Shown: piece after piece, positions 56,594 through 64,000 of the stretch | How positions within the stretch are numbered: the first letter of the stretch is position 1 | Layout: each line of letters starts with the position of its first letter | NCBI RefSeq assembly: GCF_900637855.1 | Contig: NZ_LR134440.1 | Coordinates: forward strand, 1-64,000 | DNA length: 64,000 bases | Origin: Neisseria animaloris | Lineage (GTDB): Bacteria; Pseudomonadota; Gammaproteobacteria; Burkholderiales; Neisseriaceae | Direction of reading: 5' to 3' | Translations under genes and position numbers: made by a program | The notes under the pieces: generated by a model | Told to the model about the DNA's origin: nothing | What the model saw: only the letters and a program-made list of their open reading frames with translations | Databases searched by the model: none

Positions 56594-56929
56594 TCAGCGT
56601 TGGGTTTCGGCAGCTTCCAAAACACGTAAAGCGTAGGTGTAGGCGGCACCGGCATTGAGCGAGATGGCCGTTGCTAAAGCTCCGACGATTTCGCTTTCGG
56701 TTGCGCCTGCTTTAACTGCATTTTCGGCATGAATGCTGATGCAGCTTTCGCAGCGTGTGGTAATGGCTACGGCAATGGAAATCAGCTCTCGGGTTTTCTC
56801 GTCCAATGCTTCGGCCGCCGCCGCTTGATCGAGCAAGTCATAGGCTTGGACCATTTTAGGATGGGATTTGCCTAATTCGCCAAACAATTTTTTTACATGG
56901 GCAGTATGTTCAGGCCAATTTTGAAACAT
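56594..56929 (-). CDS. AhpD-like carboxymuconolactone decarboxylase family protein
   Basis: 111 residues. The redox motif is C-x2-C with downstream H (TRCESCISIHAENAVKAG), as in AhpD-type peroxidase partners. Divergent from an RclR-like AraC regulator, with 101 bases between starts, so likely its target. Ribosome site AAAGGAAATT. Confidence 0.87.
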   Translation of the reverse strand: MFQNWPEHTAHVKKLFGELGKSHPKMVQAYDLLDQAAAAEALDEKTRELISIAVAITTRCESCISIHAENAVKAGATESEIVGALATAISLNAGAAYTYALRVLEAAETQR

Positions 56930-57030
56930 GTTAATTTCCTTTCTGGTTGGTTATTTTGAATTTCAGACGGCTTCATTTTACAAAAAAACCAGTAGAATAA
57001 TCTGCAAATCGTCTCAAAATCTGGTGCGAA

Positions 57031-57957
57031 ATGGATATTCTCGATAAATTAGTTTCTCTGGCCCAAATCAAAGGGCGTGTGGATGTGCAATGTCGTTTTC
57101 AAGAGAATTGGTATGTGCGGCAAGAGCCTGTGCAAACGCAGGGACAGGTGCATATCGTTGCCGAAGGGGAAGGGTATTTAAAGGTTGACGGATGTGATGC
57201 ACGCCTTTTGAAGGCCGGCGATGTGGTTCTTTTTCCCCGTGTTGCGGGGCATATTATCAGCAGCAGTGTGGCTTGCGATAATACCTGTGATGTGCCTGAA
57301 ATTGTGCAAAACGGGGTGTTTACGCTGAAAAAAAGTGGTTCCGCAGGAAAGGGGATGGATTTATTTTGTGCCCGTTTTGATTACGATGCCCAAGCTGATT
57401 TAATCAAGAGCTTGCCGGAAACTGTTTATTTGAAAGTCGAGCATCCCTCGTTACGTGCTTTGATAAGCATGTTGGAATACGAGGCGCAACGCAAGGAAGA
57501 AGGAGCGGAAACTGTTGTCAATGCTTTGTTTTCCGTTTTATTGGTGTTATTGATGCGCGTTTATTTGGAACAGGGCAATCGGGAGGTGCTGGCCGGTACA
57601 TTGAACGGCTGGCAGGATTACCGCCTCAGAGGGGTGGTGCAAGCGGTATTGGCATCGCCGGAATACACGTGGAGTGTCGGCGATATGGCAGCGGCTGCCA
57701 ATATGTCGAGAGCCCAGTTGATGCGTTTGTTTAAGCAGCAAATAGGCGTTAGCCCTCACGTTTTTGTAAGCCGCATCCGTTTGCAGCAGGCTGCTTTGCT
57801 GCTTAAAAATACGGCAGATTCGGTATTGTCGGTGGGGTTGTCGGTAGGTTTCCGTTCAGAAACGCATTTCGGTAAAGCCTTTAAAAAGCAATACGGCATG
57901 TCTCCGGGACAATACAGAAAAAACGGCAAAGCGGATTTAGCCAGCGCACCCGAGTAG
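57031..57957 (+). CDS. AraC-family regulator, RclR-like, with cupin sensor domain
   Basis: 308 residues. An N-terminal cupin (AraC-binding, residues ~1-190) and a C-terminal double HTH (~205-300: WSVGDMAAAANMSRAQLMRLF and VGFRSETHFGKAFKKQYG). Cysteine 21 sits at the same position as the hypochlorous-acid-sensing Cys21 of E. coli RclR, and a second pair (ACDNTC) is near residue 90. Likely activates the divergent AhpD-like gene under oxidative stress; this is inference. Confidence 0.87.
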   Translation: MDILDKLVSLAQIKGRVDVQCRFQENWYVRQEPVQTQGQVHIVAEGEGYLKVDGCDARLLKAGDVVLFPRVAGHIISSSVACDNTCDVPEIVQNGVFTLKKSGSAGKGMDLFCARFDYDAQADLIKSLPETVYLKVEHPSLRALISMLEYEAQRKEEGAETVVNALFSVLLVLLMRVYLEQGNREVLAGTLNGWQDYRLRGVVQAVLASPEYTWSVGDMAAAANMSRAQLMRLFKQQIGVSPHVFVSRIRLQQAALLLKNTADSVLSVGLSVGFRSETHFGKAFKKQYGMSPGQYRKNGKADLASAPE

Positions 57958-58023
57958 AGCAGCACAGGTCATTTGCTTCCTACCCGAGCTAGGCTGCATT
58001 GTATGTTCGGTTTGCCAATCATA

Positions 58024-58061
58024 AAAAACGACGGCTGCATCATACAGCCGTCGTTTTTTAT
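58024..58061. terminator. Bidirectional terminator between the AraC gene and potF
   Basis: AAAAACGACGGCTG and CAGCCGTCGTTTTTT pair over a short loop, with A and T runs at both ends. Confidence 0.85.
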
Positions 58062-58071
58062 GAACACAGGT

Positions 58072-59226
58072 TTAACGGGAGCCAACTTTGATTTTCTGCC
58101 ACAGATTCACAGTCAGTTTTTTCGCATCATCTGCCATTTGCGGCATAACGAAACCGTCTTTTACATCATCGGTATTCGGGAAAATGGATCGGGTAGCAAC
58201 CAGCGTAGGATCCATTTTTTCACGGGCCGGCAGGCTGGCGGGGGCGAAAGTAACGGCATTGCCGTTTTTCGCAGCCACTTCGGGGTCAAGTGTATGGTTG
58301 ATGTACTTGTGGGCATTAGCCACGTTTTTGGCATCGGCGGGAATCAACCAAGATTCGATCCAGAAACCCATACCTTTCGGTGTGAGCACTTCGATACCCA
58401 CATTGTTTTTCACTTCTTCCGAACGCGCTTTCGCCATGTTCAAATCACCGCCGTTACCTGCTGCCAAACACACGTCGCCACGGGCTAACTCGTCAATAAC
58501 CGACGGGCTGAAACGTTTCACGTCGGGACGGATGGCTTGCAGAGTGGCCGCTGCTGCTTTGATGTCGTCGGCGTTGGTTCCTTTTGGGTCTTTACCCAGA
58601 TAATTCAGCACAATCGGGAACATTTCGCTGGGGGTATCCCATAAAGCGATGCCGCAAGATTTCAATTTTTTGGTGTATTCGGGTTTGAACAGCAAATCCC
58701 AGCCGTTTTCAGGCAGTTGGCCGCCCAGTATTTCTTTACCCTTAGCTGTGATGGCCAAAGTGTTCACCCCTGAGAAGTAGGGTACGGCGTATTCGTTGCC
58801 GGGGTCGGCCGTTTCGAGCATTTTCAACAGCTCGGGATCGATATTTTTATAGTTAGGAATCAAATCTTTATTGATTTTCTGATATGCGCCTGCTTTGATT
58901 TGGCGCGGCAGGAAAGCGATACCGGGCACAACAAGGTCGTAACCCGACCTGCCGGTTAATACTTTGGCTTCCAGCGTTTCATTATTTTCATACAGGTCGT
59001 AAGTAAGTTTCAGGTTGTTGGCTTTTTTGAAGTCCGCAACAGTGCTTTCGTCAACGTAGTTCGACCAGTTGTATATGTTGAGATTATTGGTTGCGGGCAG
59101 GCCGTCTGTATTGGCAGCAGCGGCAGAACCTGCATCTGCTTGAGGTTGGGCGGTTTTTTGCTCGCTTTGTCCGCCGCACGCAGCCAAAGAAAGGGCTGCG
59201 ATTACGGCTAATACTGATTTTTTCAT
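58072..59226 (-). CDS. Polyamine ABC transporter substrate-binding lipoprotein (PotD/PotF)
   Basis: 384 residues. Lipobox LAAC (C17) then an Ala/Gln linker. The mature binding fold has NIYNWSNYVDES and GYDLVVPGIAFLP, typical of spermidine/putrescine binders. No permease or ATPase genes are adjacent, so the protein serves a transporter coded elsewhere. Confidence 0.9.
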   Translation of the reverse strand: MKKSVLAVIAALSLAACGGQSEQKTAQPQADAGSAAAANTDGLPATNNLNIYNWSNYVDESTVADFKKANNLKLTYDLYENNETLEAKVLTGRSGYDLVVPGIAFLPRQIKAGAYQKINKDLIPNYKNIDPELLKMLETADPGNEYAVPYFSGVNTLAITAKGKEILGGQLPENGWDLLFKPEYTKKLKSCGIALWDTPSEMFPIVLNYLGKDPKGTNADDIKAAAATLQAIRPDVKRFSPSVIDELARGDVCLAAGNGGDLNMAKARSEEVKNNVGIEVLTPKGMGFWIESWLIPADAKNVANAHKYINHTLDPEVAAKNGNAVTFAPASLPAREKMDPTLVATRSIFPNTDDVKDGFVMPQMADDAKKLTVNLWQKIKVGSR

Positions 59227-59465
59227 ACGGGTTGTTTTCCTGATGAAATGGTTGAAATGAAAGAAGCCGCTGCCCCATAGTAAACCCCGGCGGCGGCATG
59301 GAGCGGTATTGTAATGGAGTGCCTAATAAAAATCAAAATGATAGGGGGTGTTTTGAGGAGGTGAGACATAAGGCAGAAAGGCCGTCTGAAAGCAGCATTT
59401 TTGTTTGAAGGTTGTCGCTTTCGGGAGGGCTTGCAGGCGGGTGTCGGGTTTTTTGATTAAAACAC

Positions 59466-59494
59466 TTGCGTATATACAGTTAAGTATTTAAAAT
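59466..59494 (+). promoter_or_regulatory. Promoter of rpsT
   Basis: TTGCGT, 17 bases, TAAAAT, about 45 bases before the start codon. The remainder of the 311-base gap 59227-59537 holds one uptake sequence near 59380 and no gene. Confidence 0.55.
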
Positions 59495-59537
59495 TACGCG
59501 TTTACGAAAATTTGATTTTTATCAGGAGATATTCAAT

Positions 59538-59801
59538 ATGGCAAACAGCGCACAAGCCCGCAAACGCGCCCGCCAAGCGGTTAAACAACGTGCCCACAAC
59601 GCCAGCCTGCGTACTGCTTTCCGCACAGCGGTGAAAAAAGTACTGAAAGCGGTTGAAGCCGGCGATAAAGCTGCCGCCCAAGCAGTTTATCAAGAGTCTG
59701 TGAAAGTGATCGACCGTATTGCCGACAAAGGCGTTTATCACAAAAACAAAGCAGCTCGTCATAAAAGCCGTTTGTCTGCCAGGATTAAAGCTTTGGCTTA
59801 A
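59538..59801 (+). CDS. rpsT: 30S ribosomal protein S20
   Basis: 87 residues, very basic ([20 protein letters not shown]). The ATG follows CAGGAGATATTC. Binds 16S rRNA. Ends in a strong terminator. Confidence 0.97.
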   Translation: MANSAQARKRARQAVKQRAHNASLRTAFRTAVKKVLKAVEAGDKAAAQAVYQESVKVIDRIADKGVYHKNKAARHKSRLSARIKALA

Positions 59802-59860
59802 TTTGAGCAGGCCGGTAGGTGCGACGCGGTAATGCTGTTGAGCTCCGCACTGCTATCATG

Positions 59861-59911
59861 TAAATGCTCCTGAACAGACGGAAGTTCGTGTTCAGGAGCA
59901 TTTACTTTTTT
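59861..59911 (+). terminator. Terminator of rpsT
   Basis: AAATGCTCCTGAAC and GTTCAGGAGCATTT pair perfectly over 14 bases, then TTTTTT. Confidence 0.9.
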
Positions 59912-59954
59912 GATTTGAAGATTTTGATAAATTGAAACGGTAAGGCAAGCATTT

Positions 59955-59984
59955 GGAGGCCGTCTGAAGTTTTCAGGTGGCCTT
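59955..59984. repeat. Imperfect DUS inverted pair before pldA
   Basis: GGAGGCCGTCTGAAG and TTTCAGGTGGCCT, the second arm mutated in two positions. Confidence 0.5.
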
Positions 59985-60006
59985 CGGAAAGTGGTTGGTA
60001 AATATA

Positions 60007-61146
60007 ATGTTGAAACGTTATTTGATTATCGGTGCCTGTTTATCGGCAGCAGTACCTTCGGCTGCGGCAGAGGATGCTGCATTGCAATGTACCTTGGTAC
60101 GGGACAACTCATTGCGTCTGGCCTGTTTTGATAAAGTGTATTCGGCACAATTTCCGCTGCAAAAAGCACCAACACCGCCAAAAAGCAAACCTAAAGCTGT
60201 AGATTTGGTTAGAACGGTGGATGAAAGTTTACACAGAAAAGAAGCTACTATTGTTTTTAGTACAGACCAAGGGCAGCCGTTGGCCGCTCCTACGGAAACT
60301 CTGCTTGATGCGGCGGACGCTTATACACCGTTGAGCCAGATGTATGATTTGGATCAGAATCATACAAGCGGAATTTTATCGGTGCGCGAGCATAATCCTA
60401 TGTATCTGATTCCTGCATGGTACAACAGCAATCCGAACAGAATGCCGCAATCATCTACACGAGGGGTGTCTGAAAACCGGATTTCCAAAGAGCAGAAGCG
60501 CTTGGAAGCCAAAATGCAGGCTTCTTTTAAAACCAAGTTGATGGAGGATGTATTCAAAACCCGTGCCGATATTTGGTTTGGTTATACTCAAACCTCGCAT
60601 TGGCAGGTATGGAATCAAGGCGAAAAATCGGCACCGTTCCGTAACAACGATTACCAGCCGGAGTTTTTTATTACCCAGCCTGTGAAGGCCGATTTGCCGG
60701 GCGGAGGTAAGTTGCGCATGCTTGGTTTGGGTTTGGTGCACCAGTCGAATGGTCAAAGCCGTCCTCTATCACGTTCTTGGAACCGCATCTACGGTATGGC
60801 AGGTATGGAATGGGGTAAGTTAACGGTTATTCCGCGTTTATGGGTAAGGGCGTTTGACCAGAAAGGCGAAAGAGACGATAACCCCGATATTTCCCGTTAT
60901 ATGGGTTACGGCGATTTAAAACTGCAATACTTATTTAACAACCAGCAAACCGTTGCCACCACCATGCGTTATAACCCGAAAACCGGCAGGGGAGGTGTGC
61001 AAACCGATTATACTTTCCCGATTAAAGGCAAGCTGAAAGGTTATGTACAGGGTTTTCACGGCTACGGCGAAAGTTTGCTCGACTATAACCACAAACATAA
61101 CAGTGTCGGTTTTGGTTTTATGTTAAATGATTGGGACGGTTTTTAG
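60007..61146 (+). CDS. pldA: Outer-membrane phospholipase A
   Basis: 379 residues from the ATG at 60007. Signal peptide ends near SAAA|EDA. The catalytic HQSNGQS motif and 12-stranded barrel segments are present, ending in phenylalanine. The N-terminal ~130 residues after the signal are an extra region with ALQCTLVRDNSLRLACFD, a cysteine-pair prefix seen in neisserial PldA. Degrades mislocalised outer-leaflet phospholipids. Confidence 0.92.
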   Translation: MLKRYLIIGACLSAAVPSAAAEDAALQCTLVRDNSLRLACFDKVYSAQFPLQKAPTPPKSKPKAVDLVRTVDESLHRKEATIVFSTDQGQPLAAPTETLLDAADAYTPLSQMYDLDQNHTSGILSVREHNPMYLIPAWYNSNPNRMPQSSTRGVSENRISKEQKRLEAKMQASFKTKLMEDVFKTRADIWFGYTQTSHWQVWNQGEKSAPFRNNDYQPEFFITQPVKADLPGGGKLRMLGLGLVHQSNGQSRPLSRSWNRIYGMAGMEWGKLTVIPRLWVRAFDQKGERDDNPDISRYMGYGDLKLQYLFNNQQTVATTMRYNPKTGRGGVQTDYTFPIKGKLKGYVQGFHGYGESLLDYNHKHNSVGFGFMLNDWDGF

Positions 61147-61224
61147 AACGTTCAAAAACACTCGTTTATTGCTGCCCAAGCGCGTATAATGCCGCGCTTG
61201 GGCAGCAACTTTAAGATTGACACT

Positions 61225-61956
61225 ATGGCAAAATACACGGCAGATAGCAGCAGTTTCGCTAAAGCATTGAAAAAATACCTGATTACGGGCGTTTTGGTAT
61301 GGCTGCCTATTGCCGTTACGGTTTGGGTGATTACCTATATCGTTTCCGCGTCCGACCAATTGATTAATCTGCTTCCTCTGCATTGGCAGCCGAAGTACTT
61401 TTTAGGATTCAATATTCCCGGTTTGGGCTTCATCGTAGCGGTGTTGGTATTGTTCGTTACCGGTTTGCTGGGTGCGAATGTATTAGGCAAACGTATGATT
61501 GCCGCTTGGGATAATCTGCTCGGCCGCATACCGGTTGTAAAATCCATTTATTCCAGCGTTAAGAAAGTATCGGAATCATTGCTTTCCGATTCCCGGCAAT
61601 CGTTTAAAACGCCGGTGTTGGTGCCGTTTCCTCAACCTGGTATTTGGACATTGGCTTTCGTGTCAGGCAGCATTCCGGTTCCTGCGCTGCAAAGCTTACC
61701 GCAAGGAGAGGAATATATTTCGGTTTATGTGCCGACTACACCCAATCCTACCGGCGGTTATTACATTATGGTAAAACGCAGTGATGTGCGCGAGCTGGAT
61801 ATGAGTGTGGACGAAGCATTGAAATATGTTATTTCTTTAGGCATGGTGCTGCCGGATTCTGCCGAAGCTTCCGCCTTGCTGACAGCTATGCCGTCTGAAA
61901 ACAACGAAACTGTTTCAGACGGTCTCCAATCAACATCAAAATCCGAAAATAAATAA
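61225..61956 (+). CDS. DUF502 membrane protein upstream of aspS
   Basis: 243 residues from the ATG at 61225. Two N-terminal helices and the family motif [19 protein letters not shown]502 genes sit before aspS in many beta-proteobacteria. The last ~20 residues ([14 protein letters not shown]) come from a DUS inverted pair in the 3' end of the gene. Role unknown. Confidence 0.88.
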   Translation: MAKYTADSSSFAKALKKYLITGVLVWLPIAVTVWVITYIVSASDQLINLLPLHWQPKYFLGFNIPGLGFIVAVLVLFVTGLLGANVLGKRMIAAWDNLLGRIPVVKSIYSSVKKVSESLLSDSRQSFKTPVLVPFPQPGIWTLAFVSGSIPVPALQSLPQGEEYISVYVPTTPNPTGGYYIMVKRSDVRELDMSVDEALKYVISLGMVLPDSAEASALLTAMPSENNETVSDGLQSTSKSENK

Positions 61957-61970
61957 AGGGATTCATTTTT

Positions 61971-63779
61971 ATGCGTACCAATTATTGTGGCTTGATTGAC
62001 GAGCAATATTTAGATCAAACCGTTACCGTGAAAGGCTGGGTACACCGCCGCCGCGATCACGGCGGAGTCATTTTTATTGACTTGCGCGACCGTGAAGGCA
62101 TCGTGCAGGTGGTTATCGACCCCGACACGCCGGAAGCCTTCAAAACCGCCGATTCAGCCCGTAACGAATACGTTTTAAGCATTACCGGTAAAGTGCGCAA
62201 CCGCCCCGAAGGCACGGCTAACGATAAAATGATTTCCGGCAAAATCGAAATTTTGGCTAAAGAAATCGAGATTTTAAACACCGCCGCTACGCCTCCGTTC
62301 CAAATCGACGACGAAAACATCAGCGAAAACGTGCGCTTAACCAACCGTGTGATCGACCTGCGCCGTCCGCAGATGCAGCGCAACCTGCGCCTGCGCTACC
62401 AAGTGGCTATGGGCGTACGCCGCTATCTCGACGAACAAGGCTTTATCGACATCGAAACGCCGATGCTGACCCGTTCTACTCCCGAAGGCGCGCGCGATTA
62501 TCTCGTGCCCAGCCGCGTGCATCCGGGTGAGTTTTTCGCTTTGCCGCAATCGCCGCAGCTGTTCAAACAACTGCTGATGGTGGCCGGTTTCGACCGTTAT
62601 TACCAAATCACCAAATGTTTCCGCGATGAAGATTTGCGCGCAGACCGCCAGCCCGAATTTACCCAAATCGATATCGAAACTTCGTTCTTGAACGAAGATG
62701 AAATCATGGATATTACCGAAGGCATGGCCAAACAAGTGTTCAAAGATGCATTGGGCGTGGAATTGGGCGATTTTCCGCGCATGCCGTTCTCCGAAGCCAT
62801 GTTTTACTACGGTTCCGACAAACCCGATATGCGCGTGTCGCTCAAATTTACCGAGCTGACCGAGTTGATGAAAACCGAAGAATTCAAAGTATTTCGTGCC
62901 GCAGCCGATATGAAAGGCGGCCGCGTGGTGGCTTTGCGCGTGCCCAACGGTGCGAAATTAAGCCGTAAAGACATCGACGAATACACCAAATTTGTCGGCA
63001 TCTACGGCGCGAAAGGCTTGGCTTACATCAAAGTCAACGACGTGAGCAACATCACCAACGGCGAAGACAGCGGCCTGCAATCTCCGATTGTGAAATTCTT
63101 GTCTGAAAACTGCCTGAAAGAAATCATTGCCAAAACCGAAGCCCAAAACGGCGACATTATTTTCTTCGGTGCCGACAAAGCCAAGATTGTGAACGAAGCC
63201 ATCGGTGCGCTGCGTATCAAAATCGGCCACGAACACGGCGCGGAAAACGGTTACTTCGCGGATGAGTGGAAACCGTTGTGGGTGGTTGATTTCCCGATGT
63301 TCGAATACGACGAAGAAAACGACCGCTATGCCGCCATGCACCATCCGTTTACTTCGCCCAAGCCCGGTCATGAAGACCTGATGGAAAGCGATCCCGAAAA
63401 CTGCTTGGCGCGCGCCTACGATATGGTATTGAACGGCTGGGAAATCGGCGGCGGTTCTATCCGTATCCACCGTGCCGACGTTCAGGAAAAAGTGTTTGCC
63501 GCCCTGAAAATCAGCCCTGAAGAGCAACAGGAAAAATTCGGCTTCCTGCTGGACAACCTGAAATTCGGCGCGCCTCCGCACGGCGGTTTGGCCTTCGGTT
63601 TAGACCGTTTGGTTACGTTGATGACCGGTGCCGAATCTATCCGCGACGTGATTGCTTTCCCGAAAACCCAGCGCGCCCAATGCTTGCTGACCAATGCGCC
63701 GAATGCGGTTGACGAGAAACAACTGCGCGAGTTAAGCCTGCGCTTGCGTGCGAAAGCGACTGAAAACAAAGAAGCGTAA
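61971..63779 (+). CDS. aspS: Aspartyl-tRNA synthetase
   Basis: 602 residues. OB-fold anticodon-binding domain at ~1-110, then class II catalytic motifs: motif 2 [20 protein letters not shown] and motif 3 [10 protein letters not shown], with a GAD insertion domain between. Starts 14 bases after the DUF502 gene, same operon. Confidence 0.96.
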   Translation: MRTNYCGLIDEQYLDQTVTVKGWVHRRRDHGGVIFIDLRDREGIVQVVIDPDTPEAFKTADSARNEYVLSITGKVRNRPEGTANDKMISGKIEILAKEIEILNTAATPPFQIDDENISENVRLTNRVIDLRRPQMQRNLRLRYQVAMGVRRYLDEQGFIDIETPMLTRSTPEGARDYLVPSRVHPGEFFALPQSPQLFKQLLMVAGFDRYYQITKCFRDEDLRADRQPEFTQIDIETSFLNEDEIMDITEGMAKQVFKDALGVELGDFPRMPFSEAMFYYGSDKPDMRVSLKFTELTELMKTEEFKVFRAAADMKGGRVVALRVPNGAKLSRKDIDEYTKFVGIYGAKGLAYIKVNDVSNITNGEDSGLQSPIVKFLSENCLKEIIAKTEAQNGDIIFFGADKAKIVNEAIGALRIKIGHEHGAENGYFADEWKPLWVVDFPMFEYDEENDRYAAMHHPFTSPKPGHEDLMESDPENCLARAYDMVLNGWEIGGGSIRIHRADVQEKVFAALKISPEEQQEKFGFLLDNLKFGAPPHGGLAFGLDRLVTLMTGAESIRDVIAFPKTQRAQCLLTNAPNAVDEKQLRELSLRLRAKATENKEA

Positions 63780-63800
63780 TTGGTTGTTTTGAGATAAGTG

Positions 63801-63830
63801 AGGCCGTCTGAAATATTTTCAGACGGCCTT
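63801..63830 (+). terminator. DUS-pair terminator convergent between aspS and coaBC
   Basis: AGGCCGTCTGAAA and TTTCAGACGGCCTTTTT, short loop, T run. Confidence 0.8.
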
Positions 63831-63852
63831 TTTCGTATATATCGGATTTGTT

Positions 63853-64000
63853 TTATTTTACCCATTCTGCCAAGCGCGCCACGATTGCGGCTGCGGCTTG
63901 GTTTTTATCAGTTTCCGGCAGTGAAATTTCCTGCTTTTCATCAATAATGGTAATTTGATTGGTTGTCTTACCCATGGAGATGGACACATCGTTAGCCACC
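63853..64000 (-). CDS. coaBC: 3' end of coaBC (phosphopantothenoylcysteine synthetase/decarboxylase), partial
   Basis: Forty-eight codons and a TAA stop are visible on the minus strand; the start lies beyond the right edge. The ending VANDVSISMGKTTNQITII, then KNQAAAAIVARLAEW, matches the CoaB domain C-terminus. Acts in coenzyme A synthesis. Confidence 0.78.
   Translation of the reverse strand, partial: VANDVSISMGKTTNQITIIDEKQEISLPETDKNQAAAAIVARLAEWVK

Noticed and set aside
1..64000. Many short direct and inverted repeats as a possible CRISPR or transposon signal
   Set aside because: They are the dispersed uptake sequence GCCGTCTGAA, irregularly spaced with no spacers. I saw no CRISPR array, intact insertion sequence or clear Correia element.

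Overview
The window looks like a chromosomal segment of a commensal Neisseria. The DNA uptake sequence GCCGTCTGAA occurs dozens of times, nearly always in the AG-form (AGGCCGTCTGAA) and often as inverted pairs after genes. The gene set (Slam translocons, HpuAB/HemO, Opa-like porin, PldA, GapB-type GAPDH) is neisserial. The AG dialect argues against N. meningitidis/N. gonorrhoeae, which use ATGCCGTCTGAA; species is not assigned.

Layout: 1-1460 holds the N-terminal part of an Rhs toxin protein (DUF4150 PAAR-like) that runs off the left edge. 1767-7000 carries cysI, an Opa-like porin, a decayed integrase beside tRNA-Leu, a GAF-like gene coupled to ribA, and tRNA-Val/tRNA-Asp. 7241-10649 is a surface lipoprotein with its Slam translocon. 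10840-18352 is metabolic (pssA, aspA, aldehyde dehydrogenase, kbp, a TauE/DsbD-like membrane protein, a PhoD-like phosphatase). 18490-24296 is a complete heme-acquisition locus: a second Slam divergent from hpuA-hpuB-hemO, with a Fur-box-like site between. 24368-37984 is mostly housekeeping (lolA, nth, a DegP-type protease, nagZ, metZ, folP, glmM, speB, ansA). 38203-41282 holds the most unusual pair: a membrane protein with a Pycsar-effector-like transmembrane module fused to a DUF3616-type propeller, followed by a secreted propeller paralogue. 41389-64000 is transport and core functions (two DMT exporters, K+/H+ antiporter, lnt, rpoH, gap, dnaQ-ispD, ftsK, rpsT, pldA, aspS, 3' end of coaBC), plus a candidate small RNA upstream of gap, a Fur-box gene resembling heme-utilisation proteins, and an RclR-like regulator divergent from an AhpD-like gene.

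Together the genes suggest a host-associated, naturally competent bacterium with strong investment in iron/heme capture: a Slam displays HpuA, HpuB imports heme, HemO opens it, and a possible HugZ-like protein is also under a Fur-box. All calls come from reading the sequence and conserved motifs; no database search was run.
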